Assembly (NCBI GenBank): GCA_016703225.1
Contig: JADJCM010000001.1
Location: 1 to 64,000, forward strand
Source of the DNA: Lysobacterales bacterium
Lineage (GTDB): Bacteria > Pseudomonadota > Gammaproteobacteria > Xanthomonadales > Ahniellaceae
Reading direction: 5' to 3'
DNA: 64,000 nucleotides
The translations under genes were made by a program, and so were the position numbers. Shown in pieces: positions 40,100-49,142 of the stretch (positions are counted from its first letter, which is position 1; each line of letters begins with the position of its first letter). The notes beneath the pieces were generated by a model. It saw only the letters and a list, made by a program, of their open reading frames with translations. It did no database searches and was not told where the DNA came from.

Positions 40100-41992
40100 A
40101 TGTCCATCCTGTGTCGCGCCAGTCTGCTGGCAGTTCTGGCCAGCGCCCCTCTCGCGCAGGCCGCCACCTACACCGTCGATACCACCTCGGCCGACGCCGG
40201 CGTGTCCGGCTGCGACGACGGCATCGGCAACGACTGTTCGCTCGCCGGCGCGGTGGCCAAGGCCAATGTCAGCAGCGGCGTGATCGACGCCATCCATTTC
40301 AACATTCCGACCAGCGATCCCGGCTGCAACGCCGCGCAAGGCTGGTGCGTGATCGCCGGTTCCGGCGAAATCTCGGTCAACGAAGCCCTGACCCTCGACG
40401 GTTTCTCGCAGCCCGGCGCCTCGGCGAACACCATCGCCGCCAACGCCGGCGGACTGAACACGGTACACAAGATCCAGCTCAACCCGGCGCTGAGGTTCAC
40501 CGCGCCCGGCACGGTGCGCGGGCTGGTGCTGAACGGCCGCGGCAACGGCCAGGTGTATCCGCTCAAGTACACGAACTCGACGCCGACGAGCAGCGAGTTC
40601 GTCATCGAAGGCAATGCCTTCGGCGAGGCGCTCGATGGCGGCATCAGCATGGTGAACTGGGCGTTCGTGCTTGAGTCGCGCCAACCGGTGCGCGTCGGCG
40701 GCCTGACGCCTGCCGCTCGCAATCTGTTCTGCAAGGCCGGCGCCAGCATCGTCAACCACACCAACACCGGCAAGCTGAAGGTGTACGGCAACCTGTTCGG
40801 GGTCGGCGCCGACGGCCACACCATGAGCAGTTGCAGCGTCGCCGAAGCCATCGACGGCAACTTCCCGTACTACGACGACGACTACATCTACTTTGGTTCG
40901 GACGACCCGAACGGCCGCAACGTGGTCGCACGCAAGGGCCTCGACATCACGCCGAAGAACATCGCCTTCAACAACCAGTCGCTGGCGCCGGTGGTGGTAC
41001 AGGGCAATCACTTCGGACTCGGTGCCGATGGCGTCACGCCGCTCGCGCTCGAATACGCCTACATCGCCTCGAACGTCGCCGCCCTGATGTTCGGCGGCGA
41101 CCAACCTGGCGATGGCAACCTCGTGGTCGGCCCGAGCAGCGGCAATTTCGCCGCCATCGACACCGGCAGCAACAGTCGCGGCGCGGTGTTCGGCAATCAT
41201 TTCGTCGATACCCACCTGAAGCCCTGGTACCTGCGCTGGCCGACCGGCGACGGTCCGCTGATGCGCCGTCCGAACGATGCCGGCGACGCCGACGGCAGCC
41301 TCGGCGGGCGCGACAGCAGCGTGCAGAACCATCCGGAGATCACCGCGTTCGCGCTCGAGGCCGACGGACTGCACCTCAGCTACCGCATCGATGCCAGCAC
41401 GGCCAACGCGCAGTATCCGCTGCAAGTCGAGTTCTATTCGGCGATCACGCAGGCGCCGCTCGATCGCTTGGGCAGCGACGTGTACGAAGCATCCGACGCG
41501 CAGTCGATCAAGAGCGTCGTGCTGCCGCTGCCGCCAACGCCGTGGCCGGCGGACGCGGTTGTGGTCGCTTCGACACTCGGCGCGATGCCGCCGGCGCCGT
41601 CCTCGCGCGCATCGAGCGAGCTCGGCTGGCATCCGTTGACCCTGACCTTCGCACCCGGCACGACGGCCACGCAGATCGAGAACACCGCCAAGACCGTGAC
41701 GGTGAACGTCGCCGGCCCGGCACCGTTTGTTCCGCGCGGCAGCGTGCGCATCAGCTACTCCGCCTGGGGCAGCACCTACGCATACTGCGACGCCGCACTC
41801 AACGCCACCGGCCCCGCCTCCGCCAGCGCCACCTGCACGCTGCCGGCGATGGCGCTCGGCGTGCACGCACTCGGCGCCGTGCTCGACACCCGCTACTTGC
41901 CCTTCGGCGACGCCGCCACCGGCGGCAACCCGTCGGCATCGATGAGCCACAGCTTCGTCGCCGATGCCTTGTTCAAGGATGGTTTCGAGTAG
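40100..41992 (+). CDS. Secreted beta-helix-like protein with LFKDGFE tail
   Basis: 630 residues with signal peptide (MSILCRASLLAVLASAPLAQA). It opens like CSLREL-type parallel beta-helix proteins (TYTVDTTSADAGVSGCDDG…CSLAGAVAKAN). Repeated N/G-rich turns follow (VIEGNAFGEA, VYGNLFGVGADGHT, VVQGNHFGLGADGVTPL), each a probable helix coil. A beta-sandwich near residues 540-620 precedes the terminal DALFKDGFE. Function unknown; probably an adhesin or surface polysaccharide-interacting protein. It is divergent from the acylase gene. Confidence 0.78.
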   Translation: MSILCRASLLAVLASAPLAQAATYTVDTTSADAGVSGCDDGIGNDCSLAGAVAKANVSSGVIDAIHFNIPTSDPGCNAAQGWCVIAGSGEISVNEALTLDGFSQPGASANTIAANAGGLNTVHKIQLNPALRFTAPGTVRGLVLNGRGNGQVYPLKYTNSTPTSSEFVIEGNAFGEALDGGISMVNWAFVLESRQPVRVGGLTPAARNLFCKAGASIVNHTNTGKLKVYGNLFGVGADGHTMSSCSVAEAIDGNFPYYDDDYIYFGSDDPNGRNVVARKGLDITPKNIAFNNQSLAPVVVQGNHFGLGADGVTPLALEYAYIASNVAALMFGGDQPGDGNLVVGPSSGNFAAIDTGSNSRGAVFGNHFVDTHLKPWYLRWPTGDGPLMRRPNDAGDADGSLGGRDSSVQNHPEITAFALEADGLHLSYRIDASTANAQYPLQVEFYSAITQAPLDRLGSDVYEASDAQSIKSVVLPLPPTPWPADAVVVASTLGAMPPAPSSRASSELGWHPLTLTFAPGTTATQIENTAKTVTVNVAGPAPFVPRGSVRISYSAWGSTYAYCDAALNATGPASASATCTLPAMALGVHALGAVLDTRYLPFGDAATGGNPSASMSHSFVADALFKDGFE

Positions 41993-42189
41993 CGCTCACG
42001 GTCCTTCGCGGAGACGCATGCGCGCCTCTGCCAAGACCTCCTCTGCCAGCCCCTGCGGGAGTTCCACTCGCGTCGCGCATCGTCCTCCCGTGGTCCTTCG
42101 CCATGGCTTGGAAGTCCATCCGTCTTGTCGTCGCCCGGCTCCTTGCAACCAGACTTGATGCAGGCTCCTACGACCAGCGTCGACCCCGT

Positions 42190-42510
42190 TCGGTGGAGGA
42201 TACTTCGATCCTCGGCACCGAGGCGAACAGCGATGTGCTCGCCTGCACGATATCGGACGGTGGCGACATCATCGGCTTCCTATCCGGCGCAACCAATCTG
42301 CTGGCCAGCGACCAGAGCGGCGCCGTCGATGCATTCATCGATACCCCGTCCAACCTGTTCCGGTTGTCGCGCAGCGACACCGGCACGGAACTCCTGGTGC
42401 CCACGGACGGCGAACCCCGACGGCTCTTCTGCGACAGAGGAAACTGGGCGCAGGGCGGTGGCCCTGATGTTGCCGCCCAGATCGGGTTGACTATGGTCAA
42501 TGTCGACCGC
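42190..42510 (+). pseudogene. Relic of a PD40/TolB-like secreted protein
   Basis: One frame through this gap reads EANSDVLACTISDGGDIIGFLSGATNLLASD… then FRLSRSDTGTELLVPTDGEP. This resembles the repeating unit (ISADGRYVAFxSSATNLVAGDTNG…) of large secreted beta-propeller proteins. There is no plausible start and the similarity stops after about 100 residues. It is probably a decayed internal fragment left between two DGFE-tailed genes. Confidence 0.35.
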
Positions 42511-42595
42511 AACGACGCGACGATAATCTCTTCGCTGGCGTCACGATGTCAGGTGGACGCCGTCGGGTGGGCCACACAAATCGGGAGAATTGGCC

Positions 42596-43426
42596 ATGGT
42601 GATCGATATCAACCACGATCGGGGCGCTTCGAAAGTCGCCCGAGTGATATGGCCGCCCTGCCTGCTCGCCCTCGCGGCGCTGCTGGTCGCCAATGCCGCC
42701 ATCGCGGCGCCGCTTGCATGCGTGCCAGCGCCGCCGGGTCTCGGCGCCTGGTGGTCCGGCGAGGACAACGCGTTCGACCGCCTCGGCAATTACCCCGGTA
42801 GCCTGACCAATGGCGTCGGCTACGGGCCGGGGTTTGTCGGTCGCGCATTCCAGTTCGACGGGATCGACGATTCGATGCGGGTCGGCTTGCTCGGCGGCAT
42901 CGGACTGACCGAAACCGGTCCGTTTACGATCGCCGCCTGGGTGAACACCAGCGCCGCCGACTTGCCAGCGCTGCAGGTCATCGCCGGCAACTACATGGGG
43001 GAGGGCGGCGGCATCGGCAACTTCTCCTTGTACCTGAGGATCGACAGCGGCAATCTCCTGTTCGCCATCAATCAACGGCAGTTGGCGGATACCTACGTGA
43101 ACACGGCGATCGCCAATGGCTGGCACCTGGTGGTCGCGACCTATGACGGCAGCGTCATGGCGCTCTACGTCGACGGCGAACTGCGCGGATCAACGCCGCG
43201 CACCTTTTCGGGTTCGACTCCGAACACGCGTGGCTGGAACATCGGCAATTTCTCCGACGAGACCAATTCCGCGCACGGCTTCAACTCGAGCTTCAACGGC
43301 CTGATCGACGAAGTCGCCTTGTTCAGCCGGATGCTGAGCGCGGGCGAAATCAGCTCCATTTTCAACGCTGGCGGCGACGGGATCTGCACACCAACGATCT
43401 TCGCGGACGGTTTCGAAAGCGATTGA
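42596..43426 (+). CDS. LamG/concanavalin-like secreted protein, IFADGFESD tail
   Basis: 276 residues with a hydrophobic signal segment at about residues 18-37 (CLLALAALLVANAAIAA). One LamG/jelly-roll domain follows: AWWSGEDNAFDRLG, GRAFQFDGIDDSMRV, FTIAAWVNTSA, WHLVVATYDGSVMALYVDGEL, GLIDEVALFSRMLSAGEI. The domain type usually binds carbohydrate. The C-terminus is TIFADGFESD, the tail plus two residues. The ATG at 42596 has a GGGAG RBS nine bases upstream. Confidence 0.82.
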   Translation: MVIDINHDRGASKVARVIWPPCLLALAALLVANAAIAAPLACVPAPPGLGAWWSGEDNAFDRLGNYPGSLTNGVGYGPGFVGRAFQFDGIDDSMRVGLLGGIGLTETGPFTIAAWVNTSAADLPALQVIAGNYMGEGGGIGNFSLYLRIDSGNLLFAINQRQLADTYVNTAIANGWHLVVATYDGSVMALYVDGELRGSTPRTFSGSTPNTRGWNIGNFSDETNSAHGFNSSFNGLIDEVALFSRMLSAGEISSIFNAGGDGICTPTIFADGFESD

Positions 43427-43496
43427 CATTGAATCCGTGTGGAGGAAGGGCGGAGCGCCCAGCAACAAAGATCGCAGTTTGCATCCCCTGCCATGA

Positions 43497-43841
43497 GTCA
43501 ACGCAATCCGACAGGAGTTCGTTCAGGCGCAAGATGCGGGCGACAATAGCCGCAGCGCCGACGTGACCCTGGTCGAGCCGGAGTCCGGCCATATCGAGTT
43601 CGCGACCGCCAACATCGACGTCCCGGAAGCATCCAGCAACGTGACGATCGAGGTCATCCGCCGCGGCGGCCAGGGGTTCGGCTTCCCATCGGTCGCGGTG
43701 GCCACGGCCGGCAATGCTGCCAATGGATCCGATTTCAGCCTGGCACCCTCGGGCGTGACCGCCAAGCGGTGTGGAGTCGTGGCCCTGACGGCGCACATCC
43801 GCGACGACGACGGATCGCTGTTCGCGGACGGCTTCGAGTAG
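43497..43841 (+). pseudogene. 3' fragment of a Calx-beta protein with LFADGFE tail
   Basis: The frame opens after a TGA at 43494 with no ATG or RBS. It reads VQAQDAGDNSRSADVTLVEP followed by IEFATANIDVPEASSNVTIEVIRRGG, a Calx-beta repeat. GSDFSLAPSG… comes next, and the frame ends DDDGSLFADGFE. A GTG at 43563 could start a 92-residue product without a signal peptide. The upstream part of a longer secreted protein is missing. Confidence 0.65.
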
Positions 43842-43842
43842 T

Positions 43843-44940
43843 TCAACGCGCGTCGAAGTCAGCGACGAAGATCTCGTCGAAGCGCTCGATCCAGACGCAG
43901 GGTCCGGCTTCGAGGCGGATCTCGATCGCGGCCAGCATCTCGCGGTAGGCCGGTATCGCGGCGCCATTGATGCCGGCGGCACCGCGGATCATGAAGACGC
44001 CGAACGCACGGTGTCTGAAGTCCGCCCAGGGCATCGTGCCGAAGGCGCCGAGGCTGTGGACCAGTTGCAGTCGTTCGGGGCCGCCGAGACCATCGATCCA
44101 GGCGCCGAGGCCGTAGTGCACCGGCGGCGTGACGCCGGGCGGAACTTCAAGTGCCGGCAAGCCGGCCGCGCGATCCACGAGCAGGCGATCGGCAGCACCC
44201 ATGGACAGCAGGCGGCGGTTGTTCGAGCGTCCGTCGTTGGCGAGGAGGTGCAGCAGCCGACCCAGGTCGCGCAAGTTGCTGCGCGCACCGCCGGCAATCG
44301 GGTAGTTGCTGGTGGCGCCGAAGGCCTGCCAGTCGATCGAGCCGATGCCAAGCGGCACGCCCAGTTCCGCCTGCCATCCCGCTTCCCAGTCGAGCCCGGT
44401 CGCGACTTCGGCAACGCGACCGGCGATGTGCATCGACACGCCGCCGTAAGCGAACTGGCCGCCCACCGTGAACCCCGCGGGCAGCGACCGGCAGCAGGCG
44501 ATCTGGTCCACCGCTTCGGCCAGCGTGATCGTGCGGTCGAACACCAGCGGGTCGCCGGAATCGCCGCCGTAACCGGCGGTGTGCGAGAACATCTGCGCGA
44601 CGCTCATCGTCGCCTTGTCGCCAGTGAATTGCGGCAGCACGGCAGCGACGGGCGCATCCGCATCGATGCGGCCGTCGTCGATCAGCTGCAGGATGCGCAC
44701 GCCCGAGACCAGCTTGCTCGCGGACGCGATCGGCACCACGGTGGCGGCGCCATGGCTGCCGAAGTAGCGCTCATGCAGCAGGCCCTGGCGGTCGCCGATC
44801 AGGATCGCGCCACCAGGCAAGCCCTGGTCCTGCATCAACTGCTCGAAGCGCGCGTCCGCATCCGCAAAACTGCAGATCGACTGCGCATGCGCCAGCGGAC
44901 CCGCCAGCAGCGCCCACAACGCCAAACCCGTTCGTTTCAT
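43843..44940 (-). CDS. Exported beta-lactamase-fold serine hydrolase
   Basis: 365 residues with signal peptide (MKRTGLALWALLAGPLAHA). Class C beta-lactamase/esterase family: the SxxK catalytic pair is in IASASKLVSGV, the second motif is near YGGVSMHIAG and the third near VHSLGAFGTMPW, where the usual KTG is replaced by HSLG. The changed third motif argues for an esterase or peptidase rather than a true beta-lactamase. It ends two bases from the converging Calx-beta fragment. Confidence 0.83.
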   Translation of the reverse strand: MKRTGLALWALLAGPLAHAQSICSFADADARFEQLMQDQGLPGGAILIGDRQGLLHERYFGSHGAATVVPIASASKLVSGVRILQLIDDGRIDADAPVAAVLPQFTGDKATMSVAQMFSHTAGYGGDSGDPLVFDRTITLAEAVDQIACCRSLPAGFTVGGQFAYGGVSMHIAGRVAEVATGLDWEAGWQAELGVPLGIGSIDWQAFGATSNYPIAGGARSNLRDLGRLLHLLANDGRSNNRRLLSMGAADRLLVDRAAGLPALEVPPGVTPPVHYGLGAWIDGLGGPERLQLVHSLGAFGTMPWADFRHRAFGVFMIRGAAGINGAAIPAYREMLAAIEIRLEAGPCVWIERFDEIFVADFDAR

Positions 44941-45059
44941 CCGATCGACCCCATCACCCGAGCAACCTCGCGCTCAACGCAGCGGGTCGCGCGCCGTTGA
45001 CGCAAGGATGCGACCGGGGCCGGCGCTATGCTTGCGGTTCCGCTGCTGCCCCTTGAACG

Positions 45060-46778
45060 ATGGAACGCATCCGCTACACGCTCGAAACCTTGGAACCGGC
45101 CGACGCCGCGCTGTCGCGGCGGCAGCTCGACGTCGGGCGCTGGCGCATCGGCCGTGGCGGCGATTGCGCGGTGCAGCTCGACGTGCGCGGCGTGTCGCGC
45201 GAGCACGTCGAGATCGAGGTGCTCGGCGACGGCGGCTGCGTGGTACGCGACCTCGATTCCACCAACGGCAGCCGCGTCGACGGTCGTCGCATCGGCCAGA
45301 TCGCCTGCCGCGGCGACTTCGTGCTCGACCTCGGTGGGGTGCGGCTGCGCGTGCACGAGCACGCCGACGAACCGGCCGGGCTGGCGTTTCGCACCGGCGA
45401 GATCGACCCGCCGAACGCGGCGCAGCGCACCGCGCTGGGTACCCAGCAACTGACGCTGGCGACGCGGTTGCGCGAGGCGCTGTGGCGCGAATTGGCCACG
45501 GCCCGCCCGGGTTTCGAGGCAACGCTGCCGCGCGTGCTCGCGGCCTTCGCGCAGGCGCTCGAATTCGACGCGCTGCGCCTGCTCGACCTCGACGGAAACG
45601 TGCGTGCCGCCTGCGGCATCGACTGCGAACTGGCGCTGGTGCTGGAACACGCCGGCTGGCGGGTGCTGGCTGACGCTGCGGGCGCGACGCGTGTCCCCGC
45701 GCTGGCCGCCGTGCTGGCACCGCTGCTCGACCTGCTGCCGGAGCCGATGCCCACCGGCTATGCAACGGTGCCCGCTGCCAGTCACCCGCCCGGCGTGCCG
45801 AGCCGCAACGAAGCCCTGCTGCGCCGCCTGCAGGCGCTCGGACGCGTCGCGCGCAGCCGCGTCAACGTGCTGGTGTTCGGCGAGACCGGTGCCGGCAAGG
45901 ACGCGCTCGCACGCTGGGTGCACGACAGCTCGCCGCGGCGCAAGGCACCCTTCGTCGCGATCAACTGCGCAGCGCTGCCGCGCGATCTGCTGGAAGCCGA
46001 ACTGTTCGGCATCGAGCGCGGCGCGGCCACCGGCGTCGATGCGCGCGCGGGCGTGTTCGAGCGCGCCAACGGCGGCACGCTGTTCCTCGATGAACTCGGC
46101 GACATGCCGCCCGAGACCCAGGTGCGACTGCTGCGCGCGGTCGAGGAAGGCCGCATCCTGCGCATCGGCGGCAAACATCTGGTGGACATCGACGTGCGCC
46201 TGGTCGGCGCCACGAATCGTGATCTGGCCAACGAAGTCGAAGCCGGCCGCTTCCGACTCGACCTCTACCATCGCCTCGCCGGATTCGAGATCCGCCTGCC
46301 GCCACTGCGCGAGCGGCGCGAGGACATCGCCCCGCTGGCCATCCACTTCTTCCAGCAGGCGCTGGCCGAGAACGCCCAGCGCAGCCCCGGCATGAGCGCC
46401 GCGGCGCTGGCCACGCTGCAGGCCTGGCACTGGCCGGGCAACGTGCGCGAACTGCGCCAGGTGGTCGAGACCGCCACCGCGATGCTGCATCCAGGCGAAG
46501 CGCTCGACCGCGTGCACCTGCCGGAACGACTGCAGGCGCTGCCGCTGCCGAACGCGATCGCCCAGGCATCCGGCGCCCTCGCCGCCGCACCCGACGCCGC
46601 CGCCGGCATCGGCCTCGAAGCCGCCCTGCACCGCGCCGAAGCCGAAGCCCTGCGCACCGCCCTCGCCCGCCACGGCCAGGGCGAAGCCGCCTGGCGCGCA
46701 CTCGGCATCGGCAAGACCAGCTTCTACAAGAAGCTCCGCGAACACGGCCTCGGCCGCGGCGAGCCCGACGAGGCTTGA
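45060..46778 (+). CDS. FHA-domain sigma54-dependent transcription activator
   Basis: 572 residues. The N-terminal FHA domain (about 20-100: WRIGRGGDCAVQL, VSREHVEIEV, DLDSTNGSRVDG) should bind a phosphothreonine peptide. The AAA+ core has Walker A (FGETGAGKDALARWVH), Walker B (GGTLFLDELGDMP), the R-finger region and the RRED-IAPLAIHFF helix. A Fis-type HTH is at the C-terminus. The sigma54-contact loop reads RGAATGV instead of GAFTGA, losing the key Phe. Coupling to one of the Ser/Thr kinases in this window is plausible but unproven. Confidence 0.9.
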   Translation: MERIRYTLETLEPADAALSRRQLDVGRWRIGRGGDCAVQLDVRGVSREHVEIEVLGDGGCVVRDLDSTNGSRVDGRRIGQIACRGDFVLDLGGVRLRVHEHADEPAGLAFRTGEIDPPNAAQRTALGTQQLTLATRLREALWRELATARPGFEATLPRVLAAFAQALEFDALRLLDLDGNVRAACGIDCELALVLEHAGWRVLADAAGATRVPALAAVLAPLLDLLPEPMPTGYATVPAASHPPGVPSRNEALLRRLQALGRVARSRVNVLVFGETGAGKDALARWVHDSSPRRKAPFVAINCAALPRDLLEAELFGIERGAATGVDARAGVFERANGGTLFLDELGDMPPETQVRLLRAVEEGRILRIGGKHLVDIDVRLVGATNRDLANEVEAGRFRLDLYHRLAGFEIRLPPLRERREDIAPLAIHFFQQALAENAQRSPGMSAAALATLQAWHWPGNVRELRQVVETATAMLHPGEALDRVHLPERLQALPLPNAIAQASGALAAAPDAAAGIGLEAALHRAEAEALRTALARHGQGEAAWRALGIGKTSFYKKLREHGLGRGEPDEA

Positions 46779-46824
46779 TCCCGCTGCGGGCCATATCGTC
46801 GGATTCGGTTGACTTCATCCGACG

Positions 46825-47220
46825 ATGAGTAACACCCTGCCCCACCAGGAGCAGCCCTCCAAGCTCGCCGACCTCCCCGCCCCGCGCTTGCGCGTGTATC
46901 CGCGCAAGACCGTTTTCGCCGAGAAGCTGGAGGCCATCGCCAGTCTCGGCATGACCAGCAGCCGGATGAAGGACTACTTCGACCTGCTGGCATTGCCCCG
47001 CGAAAATGCGATGAATCCCCGCGATCTTGCGCAGGCGATCGGCGGCGCCTTCGCGCGTCGTCAGACCGCCTTGCCCGATGGCCTGACCGATGGCCTGACC
47101 GAAGGATTCGCCGCCGATGCCGAAAAAGGTAAGCTTTGGCAGGCCTTCCTCCATCGGAACCGCCTGGCCGCCCCTGCACTCGGTGATGTGGCCGACGTCG
47201 GGAACGATGACCGAGGCTAG
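46825..47220 (+). pseudogene. C-terminal relic of an AbiEii-type toxin
   Basis: 131 residues whose body (LRVYPRKTVFAEKLEAIASLGMTSSRMKDYFDLLAL, in parts, then DLAQAIGGAFARRQTALP) is the C-terminal half of AbiEii/AbiGii nucleotidyltransferase toxins. The N-terminal nucleotidyltransferase motif is missing and no AbiEi antitoxin lies nearby. A short in-frame tandem duplication (LTDGLTDGLTEG) is visible. The first 15 residues do not match the family, so the start was probably recruited after truncation. Confidence 0.7.
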
Positions 47221-48965
47221 GTCTCGAAGCCGTTCTGGAAGATCGCGTCCGGCGCCGCTCCCGGCGGTCGCTCATCGGCACCGAGGTCGTGGTTGCCGAA
47301 GCGATCGGCGACACCGAGGTCGTCGAGGCCACGAACCTCGTTGTCGATATCGCGATCAACCGGCACATGGCCCGATGTGTCGCAATAATCGATGGCGTCG
47401 GAATCCGCGCGCAGATGCGGGTCGCCAGTCGCCGGTGACGACCACACCTGCGCGGGGTCGGTCTCGATCAAGTAGGTGGTCGGGAGTACCACCGGCAGTG
47501 ATCCGGTCTCGTGGGCAATTGCGCAGCGAGCGAAGTGCTGACCACCGCTGCCGGCGGGTCCGAACACCTTGTCCGGTCCGCCACCCGTGGGCGCCTGGCC
47601 GAACCCTTCCACCGCCAGACTTGAATACAGGTCGACACGGCCATTGTTGCCGGCCTGCAACAGGTACATTCCCAGGCCTGGCGTGGAACTCCCCCACAGC
47701 GAAGAGAAGGCGACTCGCGCATGGCCGCCGTTGCGCGCAAACACGTGGGTTCCGACGCCAGCGTTGTCGTACAACACACCCCCCTCCAGCAACAAGTAGC
47801 TGTCGCTGCCATCGACCAACGCGACATTGCCTTCATCGAGCGACGTGTTTCCGGTGACATAGGTCTGCCGGATCGCTGCAGTCGCACCGCCGGCGACGTA
47901 GATGGCGCCGCCTTCGGAGGTGACGCCGGCAAGCGATGCGTTCGAGTTTCCCTCAAGCAACGAGCAGCGGACGGCGCGGGCGCAACTCGCCAGGTCCCGA
48001 TCCATCAGCAAGTCGGCACCAGCCCCGACGTAGAGCCCACCGCCATCCTCGTAGCTGAGGTTGTCGACGATCTCGGCCGAAAGAATCTCGACACGGGTTC
48101 CCGCACCAGTGGCGTAGATGCCGCCGCCATTCTTTTCGGCGATGTTGTCTCGCACTGATGCCGCCTCGGCCGACGACCCGAGCACGTTCACGTTCGCGCC
48201 GGTGGTGGTGTAGATGCCGCCGCCATTGAAGTCGGCGTGATTGTTCCAGACGCCTTCGAAGATGGTCGCTCCGAAGGTGCTGGGTCCGCCGGCGGAAAGG
48301 TTGACGGTGCAGCCCGACGCAGCGTAGATGCCGCCACCATTGAACGCGGCGGTGTTGTCGCGTATCAGCGCGCCATCGGCAATGGCCACCGTGCCCGCTC
48401 CCGTGCAGTAAACGCCGCCACCGTCGAACGTTGCGGCGCCATGCCAGATCATCGAGCCCGAGAGCATCACCAGACTGGCGCCGCCGCTGAGATAAAGATT
48501 GCCGCCGGTTCCGGCTTTGCCGGCGTTGAGGACCGCACCATCGTCGAGGGTGATGAGACTGCTGCCACTGGCGGTCAACGGCCGACCGCCATTGACATCA
48601 CTGATCAGCCGCAGCTTGCGCACCGTGGCGTGGGTGTTGACGAACTCGAACAGATCGCCCTGGGTCGCGGTGATGTCGCGCTGCTGCTCGGCGGTATCGG
48701 CGCAACTCACGCCCCCGCGAATCGTGACCGACCCTTCGTTGGTCAGGTTCAAGGCGACGGCACCCGTGTGCGTCTGGTTGGCGGTGATGATGAGGGTATC
48801 GCTGCCGGAACTGACCGCGGCGGCGAGAAAGGCAGTCGCCAGGCTGCTGTGGGTACATCCCGCACCGCTGCCGACCACGATGGTGTCGGCCAGCGTCGAA
48901 ACGGGCGTCAGCAGCAGGCCAATCAGCGGCCAGCGCGCCAGACCGAACCTTCGTCGAACGCATCG
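47217..48965 (-). CDS. Secreted parallel beta-helix protein with IFQNGFET tail
   Basis: 582 residues. Signal peptide (LARWPLIGLLLTPVSTLADT), then a Polymorphic-outer-membrane-protein-like beta-helix. It shows many GG(G/I)IYA/YTT coils (GGGVYCTGAGTVAIADGALI, GGGIYAASGCTVNLSAGG, GGGIYTTTGANVNVLG, GGGIYATGAGTRVEILS, GGGLYVGAGADLLMD). The C-terminal region (DPHLRADSDAIDYCDT, DIDNEVRGLDDL) is typical of right-handed helix proteins, and the end is AIFQNGFET. The ATG at 48965 was preferred over an upstream TTG. It lies downstream of the S74 array on the same strand. Confidence 0.83.
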   Translation of the reverse strand, partial: RCVRRRFGLARWPLIGLLLTPVSTLADTIVVGSGAGCTHSSLATAFLAAAVSSGSDTLIITANQTHTGAVALNLTNEGSVTIRGGVSCADTAEQQRDITATQGDLFEFVNTHATVRKLRLISDVNGGRPLTASGSSLITLDDGAVLNAGKAGTGGNLYLSGGASLVMLSGSMIWHGAATFDGGGVYCTGAGTVAIADGALIRDNTAAFNGGGIYAASGCTVNLSAGGPSTFGATIFEGVWNNHADFNGGGIYTTTGANVNVLGSSAEAASVRDNIAEKNGGGIYATGAGTRVEILSAEIVDNLSYEDGGGLYVGAGADLLMDRDLASCARAVRCSLLEGNSNASLAGVTSEGGAIYVAGGATAAIRQTYVTGNTSLDEGNVALVDGSDSYLLLEGGVLYDNAGVGTHVFARNGGHARVAFSSLWGSSTPGLGMYLLQAGNNGRVDLYSSLAVEGFGQAPTGGGPDKVFGPAGSGGQHFARCAIAHETGSLPVVLPTTYLIETDPAQVWSSPATGDPHLRADSDAIDYCDTSGHVPVDRDIDNEVRGLDDLGVADRFGNHDLGADERPPGAAPDAIFQNGFET

Positions 48966-49029
48966 CATGATCGCACTCCTCCCGGCCAGGGTCGCGAAAG
49001 TGTCGCACGGGCTCGGATCGCGCGCTGGC

Positions 49030-49141
49030 GCGCGTCGAAGGACTTGACCTCGGGCGTCACCTGCGCGCGCAGGCTGAAGCGACCGTCGCAACTGGTCGTG
49101 CTCGACTGCAGTTCGCCGCGGAGTTGGAAGTGCGCGCGCGT
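49030..49141 (-). pseudogene. Remnant of the small DGFE-tail gene after copy A
   Basis: Directly after the copy A stop, at the position where every other copy has its small partner gene, the sequence reads TGAC-ACG instead of TGAC-ATG, so the start codon is lost. It continues TRAHF joined straight to QLRGELQSSTTSCDGRFSLRAQVTPEVKSF. The signal-peptide core is deleted, apparently between two CxCTTC-like sites, and the C-terminal LFKDGFE is gone. It cannot encode a secreted tail protein. Confidence 0.75.
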
Positions 49142-49142
49142 G

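Noticed and set aside
43563..43841. A complete 92-residue gene starting at GTG 43563
   Set aside because: It has no signal peptide or RBS, and the frame continues upstream with Calx-beta-like sequence to 43497, so it is a 3' fragment.
43843..43900. C-terminus EIFVADFDAR of the serine hydrolase as a DGFE tail
   Set aside because: The spacing and residues (VADFD) do not match [LI]F-x-D-G-F-E; counted as chance resemblance.
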